A stretch of 64,000 bases of DNA from Rhodothermaceae bacterium Tc-Br11_B2g6_7 (GTDB lineage Bacteria > Bacteroidota > Rhodothermia > Rhodothermales > Salinibacteraceae), in NCBI GenBank assembly GCA_001564055.1, contig LKNB01000008.1:1-64000 (forward strand), in the 5' to 3' direction. Positions within the stretch are counted from its first letter, which is position 1; each line of letters opens with the position of its first letter. The position numbers and the translations under genes are program-made. Positions 38,539-48,214 of this stretch are shown here, in pieces. Under the pieces are notes generated by a model. The model had not been told where the DNA came from. It was given only the letters and a program-made list of their open reading frames with translations, and did no database searches.

Positions 38539-41184
38539 ATGATGCTTACACTGCCACGCCCTGCTCGGGTGGTCCTCCTCGGGTCCGCACTGCTCTTGCT
38601 AACCGTCGGCCTGCTGGTCGGCTGTTCGCAAACACAGCCCGCCACCGAACCATCCGGCGGTCCCGCTGCTGAGGACACCGACGCTCCCCCGCCCTCCTCC
38701 AATGAGCTGAGCCAGATGGGTGCCCTGGCCGCTGCTGATGGCGAGCCCATGCCGTTGGACCGAGCGGTGGAGCTGCTTGACATCGGTACGCCGCCTGTGG
38801 CGTTGTCCTCCACAACGAGCCAGTCATACATCAACCGGGTGGTGTCGGAGGGCACCGGGAGCCGCGCCCGTGATATCGATGCGCGGGTGGACTCCCTCCT
38901 GGCCCTGATGACGCTGGAAGAGAAGGTAGGACAGATGACACAGTTGGAGCTCGGGATGGTCACAACCGACGACACCTTTCCCCAGCCGATTGACCCCGAG
39001 CAGTTGCGCCGCATCATCCACGACTATCATGTGGGCTCATTGCTCAATGTGGTGGATACCGCCTTTCCGCTTGACCACTGGCACGAGGTGATCGGCGCGG
39101 TGCAGGAGGCTGCCAGCGAAACGCGCCTGGGCATTCCGGTGCTCTACGGCATCGACGCCAAGCACGGCGCGAATTACACGCAGGAGGCGATCCTCTTCCC
39201 GCAGGCCCAGGGCATGGCGGCTACGTGGAATACGGATCTTGTGGAAGCCATTGCCGAGATTACCGCACGCGATGTGCGCGCCAGCGGTATCCCGTGGAAT
39301 TTTGCCCCGGTGCTGGACGTGGGCCGCGACCTGCGCTGGCCGCGGCTGTACGAGACGTTTGGTGAGGATCAGCATCTGGTCACCGCGATGGGACTGGCGC
39401 TGCAGCGGGGCTTTCAGGGGGATGATCTGGCGGATGCGCGACGGGTTGCCGTGGCCCTGAAGCACTATGTGGGCTACTCCGCCTCCGACAGCGGACGCGA
39501 CCGCACCCCGGCCACGATCTCGGATATCGAACTGTACGAGCATCACCTGCCGCCCTTCCAGGCCGCGATAGACGCCGGGGCGGCCTCGGTGATGGTCAAC
39601 TCTGGCGAAGTTAACGGCGTGCCGGTGCATGCCAGCCATCACCTCCTGACCGACGTGCTCCGGGGCGAGCTCGGGTTCGACGGCCTCATTCTCACCGACT
39701 GGCTCGACATCAAAAAGCTGGTCTCGCTGCACCGCGTGGCTGCCGATGAGCGCGAAGCTACGCGGATGGCCATCGAGGCGGGCATCGACATGAGCATGGT
39801 GCCGTCGGATGTGTCCTTCATCGAGCACCTGATCTCGCTGGTGGAGGATGGCGAGATTTCCGAATCGCGCATCGACGAATCCGTGCAGCGCATCCTGCGC
39901 GTCAAGTTCGACCTCGGACTGTTTGAGAATCCGATGGCCGGCATTGAGCATGCAGACGAGGTCGGTAGCGATGAGGACCGGCGTGTGGCGTTGCAGGCTG
40001 CCCACGAGTCCATCACGCTGCTACGCAACACGGAGGACGTGCTGCCGCTCTCGGAAGATCAGCGCGTGCTGGTGACGGGCCCCACGGCGCAGTCGATGCA
40101 GTCCCTCAACAGCGGATGGACCTACACGTGGCAGGGCGGTGGCGCCGCGCAGGACCTCTTTCACGAAGGACGGCCCACGCTCATGGAAGCCATCCGAGAG
40201 CGCATTGGTGCCGATCAGATGACGTACGTGCCGGGCAGCACCCTCACCCGGATGGATGCACTGGAGGACGCGGTAGCTGCTGCACGCGAAGCAGACGTAG
40301 CTGTCGTGGCGCTGGGCGAAGGGGCCTACACGGAGACGGCCGGCAACCTGGAGCACTCCCTCATGCTACCCGATGCACAACTCCTCCTCTTGCAAGAGAT
40401 AGCGGCTACCGGAACGCCTGTGGTGCTGGTGCTGATACAGGGCCGCCCGCGCACCCTCGGCCCCGTGCATGAAGCTGCGGAGGCGATCGTGTCTGCTTAC
40501 AATCCCGGCACGGAAGGCGGACAGGCGATCGCCGATATCCTCTACGGCGACGTAAACCCGTCCGGCCGCCTGCCTCACACCTACCCGAGCCGCCCGACCG
40601 GCTATGCGCTGTACGACCATAAAAACAGCGAACGCCTGGCGGCTGACTTCGGCACCGGCGGCGCGGAGCCGCTCTTCCCCTTCGGCCATGGCCTCTCCTA
40701 CACCACGTTCGACTACAGCGACCTTGCCGTCCAGGACTCGACCCTCGCGACGGAAGACTTGGCGAACGGCGCCACGGTGGAGGTACAGGTAACCGTCACC
40801 AACACGGGCGACCGGTCGGGGCAGGAAGTAGTGCAGCTCTACCTGAGCCAGGCGTTTGCCTCCGTCACCCCTGCCAACCGCAGGCTGAAACGCTTTGCGA
40901 AGGTCGACCTGCCCCCCGGCGCCTCCGAAACGCTGACCTTCACCCTCACCCGTGAGGACTTTAGTTTCATCGGGCGGGACCTTGCTCCCACCGTAGAACC
41001 CGGCAGCTTCCAGGTACAGGTCGATGCGCTCGAGGCAGGTGTTGAGCTTACGGGCGCTCCGCTGTTTGGCGCAGCGGCACCACCACCTCCTGAGCCTGTG
41101 CTTGAGCGATCCGCTCTACGTCTGGTCCCGGCGGCGTATGCGGGACGCGTACTGCGCCGCAAAGCACCGACGGAGGGGTTGTAA
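38539..41184 (+). CDS. GH3 beta-glucosidase (BglX-like), lipoprotein
   Basis: 881 residues with a lipoprotein signal (LLVGC). The GH3 N-terminal barrel is clear: YGIDAKHGANYTQEAILFPQ, NFAPVLDVGRDLRWPRLYET, and the nucleophile Asp387 in GLILTDWLDIKKL. The second alpha/beta domain (RVLVTGPTAQSMQSLNSGWT ... VVLVLIQGRPRTLGP, NPGTEGGQAIADILYG) and the fibronectin-like C-terminal domain (GQEVVQLYLSQAF, KRFAKVDLPPGASETLTFTL) are both present. It releases glucose from the oligosaccharides made by the GH16 enzyme. A TTG at 38536 directly before the double ATG could also be used. Confidence 0.93.
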   Translation: MMLTLPRPARVVLLGSALLLLTVGLLVGCSQTQPATEPSGGPAAEDTDAPPPSSNELSQMGALAAADGEPMPLDRAVELLDIGTPPVALSSTTSQSYINRVVSEGTGSRARDIDARVDSLLALMTLEEKVGQMTQLELGMVTTDDTFPQPIDPEQLRRIIHDYHVGSLLNVVDTAFPLDHWHEVIGAVQEAASETRLGIPVLYGIDAKHGANYTQEAILFPQAQGMAATWNTDLVEAIAEITARDVRASGIPWNFAPVLDVGRDLRWPRLYETFGEDQHLVTAMGLALQRGFQGDDLADARRVAVALKHYVGYSASDSGRDRTPATISDIELYEHHLPPFQAAIDAGAASVMVNSGEVNGVPVHASHHLLTDVLRGELGFDGLILTDWLDIKKLVSLHRVAADEREATRMAIEAGIDMSMVPSDVSFIEHLISLVEDGEISESRIDESVQRILRVKFDLGLFENPMAGIEHADEVGSDEDRRVALQAAHESITLLRNTEDVLPLSEDQRVLVTGPTAQSMQSLNSGWTYTWQGGGAAQDLFHEGRPTLMEAIRERIGADQMTYVPGSTLTRMDALEDAVAAAREADVAVVALGEGAYTETAGNLEHSLMLPDAQLLLLQEIAATGTPVVLVLIQGRPRTLGPVHEAAEAIVSAYNPGTEGGQAIADILYGDVNPSGRLPHTYPSRPTGYALYDHKNSERLAADFGTGGAEPLFPFGHGLSYTTFDYSDLAVQDSTLATEDLANGATVEVQVTVTNTGDRSGQEVVQLYLSQAFASVTPANRRLKRFAKVDLPPGASETLTFTLTREDFSFIGRDLAPTVEPGSFQVQVDALEAGVELTGAPLFGAAAPPPPEPVLERSALRLVPAAYAGRVLRRKAPTEGL

Positions 41185-41342
41185 CTGGCAACAGTGCGAC
41201 CCGCCAAGGCTTTGTGCGGAACGCCACCCACCGAACCGCCGGCACCGAGCAGGCAGGAAGCGCCTCGCTGATTGGCTAAAGTCGTAGCGCTTCCGTAGTC
41301 TACCCCTCCCCGTTCACGCCATCTACATCACCCCTTGACACC

Positions 41343-42818
41343 ATGCACGGCCAAGACGTAGACATCCCCTCCCCCGAGCAGGGGCAAGGCAACACGATGT
41401 TCGTGCTGCTCATCTCCCTGACCGCGGCTCTGGGGGGATTCCTGTTTGGCTTCGACAGCGGCGTGATCAACGGTACCGTCGGGGCGTTGCAAGACGCCTT
41501 CGACTCCGACGCGGTAGGCGTGGGCTTCAGTGTCTCCTCGATGCTGCTGGGCAGTGCTGCCGGAGCCTTCTTCGCCGGCACTGTGGCTGACAAGTTCGGC
41601 CGCCGCCTCGTGATGATCGCCACGGCGTGCCTCTTCATCTTCAGCGCGTGGGGCTCGGGCATAGCCGGTGGCACCACGACGTTTGTCTTCTTTCGGATCG
41701 TGGGGGGCGTGGCGGTGGGGGCCGCCAGCGTGCTGGCGCCGGCGTACATCAGCGAGGTCTCCCCCGCCCACATCCGGGGCCGGATGGCCACGCTGCAGCA
41801 GCTCATGATCGTGGTGGGGCTGTTTGTCGCTTTTCTTAGCAACTACCTCATCGCTGGGGCTGCGGGTGGGGCGTCGGCGACCTTCCTATGGGACTTCCAG
41901 GCGTGGCGCTGGATGTACTGGATGGAGATCATCCCGGGCTCCATCTTCCTGATCAGCCTCCTCTTCATCCCGGAGTCGCCCCGCTACCTGGTGGCCGCCG
42001 GGCGTGCCGACGAGGCGCAGCATGTGCTACAACGGCTGCTTGACGCGAAGGACAAGGCCGCGCAAACCGTGGCCGATATCAAAAGCACGGTCTTGGAGTC
42101 ACGCAAGCCGCGCATCTCCGATATTATCAGCGCACACACGGGCCGCGTGCACCCCATCGTGTGGGTCGGCCTGGGGCTGGCGGCGCTGCAGCAGTTCACC
42201 GGCATCAATGTCATTTTTTACTACGGCGCCACCCTCTGGCAGGCCGCCGGCTTCGACGAGTCCAGCGCGCTGATGCAGAACGTCATCACAGGCTCGGTGA
42301 ACGTCTTCTTTACCTTCGTGGCCATTGCCCTGATCGACAAAGTGGGTCGCCGTCCGCTGCTGCTGATTGGCGCCCTCGGGCAGGCGGCGATGCTGGCCGT
42401 GATGGCGTTTATCTTCGGGACCGCCGCCGCGGGCGACGCGGATACGCTGATGCTGAGCGACGGCGCGGGCCTTACGGCGCTGCTGGCGGCTAACGCCTAT
42501 GTCGCGTTCTTCGCCTTCTCCTGGGGCCCGGTGATGTGGGTGCTGCTGGGCGAGATGTTTCCGAATCGCTTCCGTGGCGCGGCGCTGGCACTGGCCGGGC
42601 TGACGCAGTGGCTGTCCAACTTCCTCATCACCATGACCTTCCCGATTATGCTGGCCGGTCTTGGGTTGGGCGTATCGTACGGTATCTACGCAGCCTTCGG
42701 CGTGCTGGCCTTCATCTTCGTGAAGCGTTACCTCAACGAGACGATGGGCAAGACGCTGGAGGATATGTCGCGCGAGCACGAGGCGGCTGACGTAGCTGCG
42801 GGGCAAGCGGCGCCGTAA
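41343..42818 (+). CDS. Sugar porter family MFS transporter
   Basis: 491 residues, twelve membrane helices. Sugar-porter signatures are plain: FGFDSGVINGTVGALQ in helix 1, GTVADKFGRRLVM between helices 2 and 3, PESPRYLVAAGRADEAQHVL at the end of helix 6, QQFTGINVIFYYGATLW in helix 7, DKVGRRPLLLIGAL and the final PETKG-like region replaced by NETMGKTLEDM. Imports glucose or a similar hexose with protons or sodium. It ends the polysaccharide locus, 158 bases after the GH3 gene. Confidence 0.93.
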   Translation: MHGQDVDIPSPEQGQGNTMFVLLISLTAALGGFLFGFDSGVINGTVGALQDAFDSDAVGVGFSVSSMLLGSAAGAFFAGTVADKFGRRLVMIATACLFIFSAWGSGIAGGTTTFVFFRIVGGVAVGAASVLAPAYISEVSPAHIRGRMATLQQLMIVVGLFVAFLSNYLIAGAAGGASATFLWDFQAWRWMYWMEIIPGSIFLISLLFIPESPRYLVAAGRADEAQHVLQRLLDAKDKAAQTVADIKSTVLESRKPRISDIISAHTGRVHPIVWVGLGLAALQQFTGINVIFYYGATLWQAAGFDESSALMQNVITGSVNVFFTFVAIALIDKVGRRPLLLIGALGQAAMLAVMAFIFGTAAAGDADTLMLSDGAGLTALLAANAYVAFFAFSWGPVMWVLLGEMFPNRFRGAALALAGLTQWLSNFLITMTFPIMLAGLGLGVSYGIYAAFGVLAFIFVKRYLNETMGKTLEDMSREHEAADVAAGQAAP

Positions 42819-42860
42819 TGCCGAGGTACAGGTCTCCCACTGTAGCGGCTCACAATCCGT

Positions 42861-43079
42861 TCAAGCGCCGGCTGTGCTGGAACCCTGCTTGGTAGACCAG
42901 CCAAAGGGGGCGTACAAGGGGCAGAACCCGGCCGTGCTTGTCAGCACGAACGCGACAGCAATTACGCCAAGAATGATGGCGGCAAGGCCTGAAAGCTGGC
43001 CTGTGAAGTACAATACCCCCACCGTGATGGCAAGCAGGAGGCGGATGGTGCGATCGATAGATCCCATATTCACGTTCAT
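42861..43079 (-). CDS. DUF2892 family inner-membrane protein
   Basis: 72 residues with two membrane helices. The DUF2892 pattern is complete: NMGSIDRTIRLLLAITVGVL, then TGQLSGLAAIILGVIAVAF and the conserved TSTAGFCPLYAPFGWST near the end. These proteins often accompany rhodanese or sulfur genes, but here it is alone and convergent with the sugar porter. A longer frame in another register starting at 43155 is not believable. Confidence 0.85.
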   Translation of the reverse strand: MNVNMGSIDRTIRLLLAITVGVLYFTGQLSGLAAIILGVIAVAFVLTSTAGFCPLYAPFGWSTKQGSSTAGA

Positions 43080-43635
43080 AGTGGCACCTCAGCGCTTGTC
43101 TGTTAATAAATACAGGGAGCAGGTACACATATGCTTTATCTTCCACGTGGTGCACACAGTATAGGGCGGTTTGCGGCCGCTTGTTCGTGACGAATATCTC
43201 ACAGCGCCCTTTTCCTACAGGTAGAAGCGGTACATGGTGGCGTTAGTGCCCCCACGATCGGGCCTCGTTCCGACCCCACAAGCTCTTGGTAGTTGAGGGG
43301 CGTCAGTTGCCGACTGATCATGGCCCGGTTGCTGCTAACGCGTTGCTCACGCGCGTGTATTCCATCGCCGCCAGCAACTCTCGGAGACGCCCCTACGCCG
43401 CCGCCGCAGCGTCTCTGTTGCCGCGACGGTCCAGTATACCCATCTTGGCCTCAGGCAGGGCCGGGTGTAAAAGGCCTGTCTTTTATCAGGTTATGGCTGA
43501 ACCATGCGCCCTGTTGAAATTACCGTGGAGGTGTATAGTAGCGCTTCCAAGACGCAGCCCTGCCCCCTCACGGCTACGTCTGCACCGCGCGTGACTGCAG
43601 GTTTGCCGGATTTCTCATTTCATGAAGCAGGGATT
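43080..43635. other. Intergenic region upstream of the GlpA-like gene
   Basis: 556 bases. Contains the upstream regions of the divergent DUF2892 and dehydrogenase genes. I see no ORF with protein-like composition, no tRNA and no recognised riboswitch. The frame of the dehydrogenase extends 132 bases into this region but without family similarity. Confidence 0.4.
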
Positions 43636-44874
43636 ATGACATACACGACCACGGTACTGGTGATAGGGGGCGGCGCCACAGGGACGGGCATTGCCCGGGA
43701 TCTTGCCCTGCGGGGCATCGACGTGACGCTGGCCGAGCGCAATGGACTCTCCAGCGGGGCCACCAGCCGCTCACATGGCCTCCTGCACAGCGGCGCGCGC
43801 TACGCCGAAGCTGACCGTATCGGCGCTGAGGAGTGCATCGCGGAGAATCAGGTGCTCCGGTCCATCGCCGGGCACTGCATACGCGATACCGGCGGGCTGT
43901 TCGTGCAGCTTCCCGGAGACGACGCGGATTACTTCGACGAAAAGCGTGCGGCCTGCGCAGAGATCGGAATTGAGACCCGCTTGCTCACGGCAGCCGAGGC
44001 TCAAGATCAGGTGCCTGGGCTCTCCGACCGCGTGGAGCGCGCGATGTGGGTGCCGGATGGGGTCGTCTATCCCTCCCGGCTGAGCGCTGCCAACGCGGCC
44101 GATGCGGAAGCACACGGGGGTACCATCTACCCGCATGCCCCGCTTGAAGATCTCGTTGTTGAGAATGGCCGCGTGGTGAAGGCTATCCTTGGAGGCGAGG
44201 TCAACGATACCGTGGTACCCCGCATTGTGGTGAATGCCACCGGCGCCTGGGCCGAAACCGTCGCGGCCATGGCGGGCGTGAAGGTAGAGATGGCCCCGTC
44301 GCGCGGCGTGATGATCTCGGTTGAATACGACGGCCTCGGCCCAGCGCTCAACCGCTGCCGCGACCCCGAGGATGGCGACATCGTCGTGCCGCACGCCGGC
44401 GAGGTGGTGCTGGGTACTACCAGCGTTCCGGTAACGGACCCCGACAACTACGAGAAAGCCGACTGGGAGATTGAAAAATCCATTCGGGAGTGTGCGCAGA
44501 TGCTACCTGCCGTTGCCGATGCCCCCGTCGTACGCACGTGGTGGGGGGTCCGGCCGCTCTATGCGCCTGATGAGGCGAAGGGCGACCGGCGGGGCATCTC
44601 TCGCGGCTTCTTCGTGCTCAACCATGCCAACGACGGCGTTGATAACTTCTTCAGCATCGTGGGCGGCAAGCTCACCACGTATCGCCAGATGGCAGAAGCC
44701 GTGGCCGATCAGGTGAGCGCGCAGCTTGGCATAGACGCCGCTTGCACCACCGCTACACGCCCCTTGCCCGGCGCCGATGACCCCGACCAGTTGGATGCCT
44801 TCGTGGCGCGTTACGACGCCCAGGGCCCAACGGATGCGGATGTGGTGCGCGCCAGCACTCCCGTGAAGGCGTAG
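43636..44874 (+). CDS. FAD-dependent glycerol-3-phosphate dehydrogenase, GlpA-like
   Basis: 412 residues. An FAD-binding Rossmann motif opens the protein (VLVIGGGATGTGIARDLALR), followed by LSSGATSRSHGLLHSGARYA, typical of GlpA/GlpD. Further family marks are GDIVVPHAGEVVLGTTSVPV, WWGVRPLYAPDE and the C-terminal FSIVGGKLTTYRQMAEAVAD. It oxidises sn-glycerol 3-phosphate to dihydroxyacetone phosphate, passing electrons to quinone. It lacks the C-terminal [2Fe-2S] BFD-like domain of anaerobic GlpA and has no GlpB or GlpC neighbour, so it stands as a free enzyme. Start at the ATG 43636. Confidence 0.85.
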   Translation: MTYTTTVLVIGGGATGTGIARDLALRGIDVTLAERNGLSSGATSRSHGLLHSGARYAEADRIGAEECIAENQVLRSIAGHCIRDTGGLFVQLPGDDADYFDEKRAACAEIGIETRLLTAAEAQDQVPGLSDRVERAMWVPDGVVYPSRLSAANAADAEAHGGTIYPHAPLEDLVVENGRVVKAILGGEVNDTVVPRIVVNATGAWAETVAAMAGVKVEMAPSRGVMISVEYDGLGPALNRCRDPEDGDIVVPHAGEVVLGTTSVPVTDPDNYEKADWEIEKSIRECAQMLPAVADAPVVRTWWGVRPLYAPDEAKGDRRGISRGFFVLNHANDGVDNFFSIVGGKLTTYRQMAEAVADQVSAQLGIDAACTTATRPLPGADDPDQLDAFVARYDAQGPTDADVVRASTPVKA

Positions 44875-44957
44875 CGTAGCACGTACAGGCATTGGATGAT
44901 GCGGTACCAGACGCCAGGGTGCGGCTCGAATTCGGCTACACCTGCTGCCGCACATCT

Positions 44958-45731
44958 TTACCGCTCCGCCGCGAGGATCTCTGCCATCTCGCCGCCGATC
45001 TCACGGATGGCCCAGTCGACGTACCCGGGATCGCGGTCGATGACGTCGCCCACTGGCGTGCCCTTGTACTTACCGAAGGCAAACACCACGGTATTGCCCT
45101 CCTGCTTTAGCTTGCGGTCAGCGTCCAGGTATGGGTGGCGCACGGCCTGCACCACCGCGGGCAACGAGCCCTCGAGCTTGTGCTCACGCACCTGTCCGCT
45201 CAGCACCCGCAGCGTGGCATCCACGTCGGACAGGGCCCGGTGCTCCTGATGAAACAGCATGCCGCTGTAGTGCTGCACCGCACGCTCCAGCGAATGCGGG
45301 ACGTACTTGCGGAAGATGTGGTACGCGTCGAGCACCTGCCGGCCGGGGGGGCCCGGGAGCGTTTGCCCGATGCGCTGATACGCGCTCTCCAGCATGGGCA
45401 GATCGAAGCTTTGCGCGTTATAGCCTGCGAGATCGCTATTTTTGAAGAACGGCTTCAACTCGTCTACCAGCGCAGCGAACGAAGGGGCGTCCGTTAGCAT
45501 GTCGGCCGAAATACCCGTTAGCTCGGTGATCTCCTCAGAGACCGTGCGCTGCGTGGGCTTCACCAGGCTCTGAAACGAGCGCACCTGCCCCTTGGGCGAG
45601 ACGTGCATCAACCCGATGTCGATGATCTCGTCCGTGTCCGTATCGACCCCCGTGGTCTCCAGGTCGAAGACGGTGAGCGGGCGGGTAAGCTCCAGGTGAC
45701 GAAGCAGGTGTTGGATGTGCGGCGCTGGCAT
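44958..45731 (-). CDS. DEDDh 3'-5' exonuclease with DUF3820-like tail
   Basis: 257 residues. The DnaQ-like exonuclease has Asp23 and Glu25 in TVFDLETTGVDTDTDEII, the second Asp in GYNAQSFDLPMLESAY, and the His/Asp of HRALSDVDATLRVL near residue 165. The C-terminal region (FAFGKYKGTPVGDVIDRDPG) matches the small DUF3820/quorum-sensing-regulated virulence-factor-like module that often follows such exonucleases. Probably proofreading or repair. Lies 44 bases downstream of the DUF4236 gene on the same strand. Confidence 0.88.
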   Translation of the reverse strand: MPAPHIQHLLRHLELTRPLTVFDLETTGVDTDTDEIIDIGLMHVSPKGQVRSFQSLVKPTQRTVSEEITELTGISADMLTDAPSFAALVDELKPFFKNSDLAGYNAQSFDLPMLESAYQRIGQTLPGPPGRQVLDAYHIFRKYVPHSLERAVQHYSGMLFHQEHRALSDVDATLRVLSGQVREHKLEGSLPAVVQAVRHPYLDADRKLKQEGNTVVFAFGKYKGTPVGDVIDRDPGYVDWAIREIGGEMAEILAAER

Positions 45732-45775
45732 ACAGGGGCGTAAAGCGTGATGATAGATAGAGCGAGGCGATCGGG

Positions 45776-47047
45776 TTACGCTGCTTCCGCTAAGAGCTTC
45801 TGCAAGCGTGCGGCAAAAACGGGGGCGTTGGGAAGCGTAAGGATGACCGGGTTTTTACGGTTTTCGAGAGTCAGGCGGACGGTGTTGTCTTCCAGCGAAA
45901 GCTCCTCATCCAGCACCCGCCCGATGCGGTAGCTGCGGGAGCCCTCGCCAACCAACAGGATGCGGCGGTCGGTGAGGTAGATCTGCCCATCAATATCGGT
46001 TTCGTAGCCGATTTCCTTGTACTGGATATTGTTGCGCTGAAACTGCTGCTGAATGCGGGCGACGAGTTGCCGTCCGCGACCGGCGAAATAGCACGTCTCC
46101 CCTTGTTTGAGCCGAACGTCGGCGTCTACAGCCTCAAGGGGCCGCTCCAGCTCGCGGCGCAGCAGAGCCAGGACCTCCAGCGTCTGCAGCTCTTCATCGA
46201 TGAGGTCCTCGTCGAGGTCCAGGCGATCCGCCAGGCTACGCAGGGCTTGCTCTTCCTCCTCCGTCAACTGGTGGTCGGCAACAAGTGCATCGAAGAGCGT
46301 GGTAAAGGCGTCCGCCTTGATGGCCTCTTGCAGATCGTCCGGCAGATCCCCGTCCGCTTCAAACGTACGCAGGTCCTCGGCCACAACCACGTCGTCGTCC
46401 TCCGCCGCACGCTTCACCAGCGCGTCGTACACCTGATACGCCAGCCACACGCGCTGGGCTGTACCGATGCCGTCAAGGTAGGGGACCTCAAGGGCCGGAT
46501 CGGGATCGTCGTGATGGTCCAGGGCTTCAAGAGCCCGCTGCGCCTCAGAGCGCGCTTTTTTGTTGCGGTAGTTCGCGATACCGCCGTAGATGAGCGCCAC
46601 AAACGGTAGCGCCAGCGCGATGGCCAGCGCCAGCGGGCCAAGGTACCCGGCCACCACCATCCCGATGAGCGAGACGCCCAGCCCAATGGCGGTCACGTTC
46701 CAAGCCGAAGGCAGGTCGGGCGCCTCAAGGGGCGGGCGCTCGACGGGTTGCACGGGCGGGTCGAAGGTGAGCCCCGTATCCACAAAATACTCGACCGCGC
46801 CCCCGCCCTCCTGCTCTTCCACCGAAAGCACCGGCACCCCGGCGTCTGTTTGCTGCTGCCGTTTCCGCTGCTTCTGCCCGAGCTGCTCGCGGAAGTAGAG
46901 GCCGTGGCGGCCGCCGTGGACGTACGCGCCGTTCTTGTTGATGCCCAAACGCGCACCCGTCACCCCAGCCGACACCCCAAGCCCACTCTTCGACAGGTTC
47001 AGCCGGATGGGACCGGCGCTGAAGGACTTGCGGAGAAAGAAACCCAT
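45776..47047 (-). CDS. DUF4236 protein with TerB-like and PH/GRAM-like regions
   Basis: 423 residues. The first 55 residues are the DUF4236 domain (MGFFLRKSFSAGPIRLNLSK followed by GLGVSAGVTGARLGINKNG). Two membrane helices follow (about 118-165), then an acidic TerB-like helical region (FDALVADHQLTEEEEQALRS) and a C-terminal beta region (YLTDRRILLVGEGSRSYRIG) like a GRAM/PH domain. The protein looks like a membrane-tethered sensor of unknown role. The ATG at 47047 gives the DUF4236 start; the frame opens to 47104. It follows the five-gene cluster by 95 bases. Confidence 0.75.
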   Translation of the reverse strand: MGFFLRKSFSAGPIRLNLSKSGLGVSAGVTGARLGINKNGAYVHGGRHGLYFREQLGQKQRKRQQQTDAGVPVLSVEEQEGGGAVEYFVDTGLTFDPPVQPVERPPLEAPDLPSAWNVTAIGLGVSLIGMVVAGYLGPLALAIALALPFVALIYGGIANYRNKKARSEAQRALEALDHHDDPDPALEVPYLDGIGTAQRVWLAYQVYDALVKRAAEDDDVVVAEDLRTFEADGDLPDDLQEAIKADAFTTLFDALVADHQLTEEEEQALRSLADRLDLDEDLIDEELQTLEVLALLRRELERPLEAVDADVRLKQGETCYFAGRGRQLVARIQQQFQRNNIQYKEIGYETDIDGQIYLTDRRILLVGEGSRSYRIGRVLDEELSLEDNTVRLTLENRKNPVILTLPNAPVFAARLQKLLAEAA

Positions 47048-47142
47048 AGGGCGCACAACCTGAACAGTAAAGACGGAAGCACTCCAATGCCGAGCGCCGG
47101 TCACGGTTCGACGCCGCAGCAGCTGCGGAGGTACAGCACCGG

Positions 47143-48144
47143 CTATGACTGCTTCCCTTCCTGCGTGGCAACGTCCTCGGCACTGGTCGGCCGCTGGCGC
47201 AGCGCGCGCTGCAGGAACGTGACTACAAACCGGTCTGCCCAGTGCCAGGTATGAGCCGCCGCCGGATGGAAGATGGGATCGTCGTCGCCAAAGCCCAGCG
47301 GTAGGTTATGCGCCTGCAACTGCTCCACCACAAACCGGGCGCGGTCCAGGTTGCCCTTGCGACCATCGCTGGAAGCGCAGGCTACCCAGTAGGTGGTGGT
47401 GCGGAGCTTCGCCAGGGCATCCGGCGAAGCCGCCATCAGCATGTCGGTAGGGTTCCACTGCTGCATAGCGGCGGGCTTTCGGGGACTTCCGAGGGCGGCG
47501 TCGAAAATCTCAGCGCCGCCCCAGATACGGTCGGTGTAGCGGCCCCGGCGGTCGGTGCGGGGGTCCTGGTGCCCGGGCCACATAAAGGTGCCGTCGTACA
47601 TGGCGGCGTGCGTAAACAGCCCGGGGCGTTTGAGCGCCAGCAGATGCACCGTGTACCCGCCCAGCGAGAAGCCTGCCATGAGGCGTGGGCCCTGCTCCGT
47701 TTGCGGATAATCGTCAGCTACCGCCGGCAACAGCTCGTCTGTCAGGTACGTCCAGAACCGCCCCCGGCCCAGCCCGTCCAGCGTGGTCGACCACGACCCC
47801 GCCATATCAATCCCCAGCGAGGGCACATGATTGTTCGCGCTGTTGAGGCCCGGCATCACCACCAGCATCGGGGGCAGCAGGCCTTCTCGAATCCGCACGT
47901 CGATGTCCTGAATGGCCGTGGAGCGATTGCGTGAGCCATCCTCTTCCATGTTAACCCACTCGCGCTCATGCCCGCGAAACAGATACACCACGGGCGCTGC
48001 CGTAGCCTGCGATAGGCCGGGCGCTTCGTACACATAGTAGGGCTTCTCGATACCCAGCGCGCGCGACCGGAAGTGTTGGGCCCGGAGCCGGCCGTATAGC
48101 CGGTCGCGGTGCCAGGCAAGGATGCGGGAGGTGGAATCAGACAT
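47143..48144 (-). CDS. Alpha/beta-hydrolase esterase, last gene of the ATP-grasp cluster
   Basis: 333 residues, esterase-D/Fes-like fold. The nucleophile elbow is GFSLGG with Ser160; a C-terminal His lies in AAHTWHWADRFVVTF. The strand-turn VYLFRGHEREWVNMEE forms the oxyanion region. A basic N-terminal arm (YGRLRAQHFRSRALG) precedes the fold. Its job in the unit could be to release or acylate a product, or to hydrolyse a peptide or ester intermediate; this is inference. It begins 70 bases after the amidotransferase gene. Confidence 0.8.
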   Translation of the reverse strand: MSDSTSRILAWHRDRLYGRLRAQHFRSRALGIEKPYYVYEAPGLSQATAAPVVYLFRGHEREWVNMEEDGSRNRSTAIQDIDVRIREGLLPPMLVVMPGLNSANNHVPSLGIDMAGSWSTTLDGLGRGRFWTYLTDELLPAVADDYPQTEQGPRLMAGFSLGGYTVHLLALKRPGLFTHAAMYDGTFMWPGHQDPRTDRRGRYTDRIWGGAEIFDAALGSPRKPAAMQQWNPTDMLMAASPDALAKLRTTTYWVACASSDGRKGNLDRARFVVEQLQAHNLPLGFGDDDPIFHPAAAHTWHWADRFVVTFLQRALRQRPTSAEDVATQEGKQS

Positions 48145-48214
48145 GCAGGGATACGCTCAGTGAAGTACCACCGATGCACGACCGCGCACCGGCAAGCCAG
48201 CAGCGGCAGCGGGG

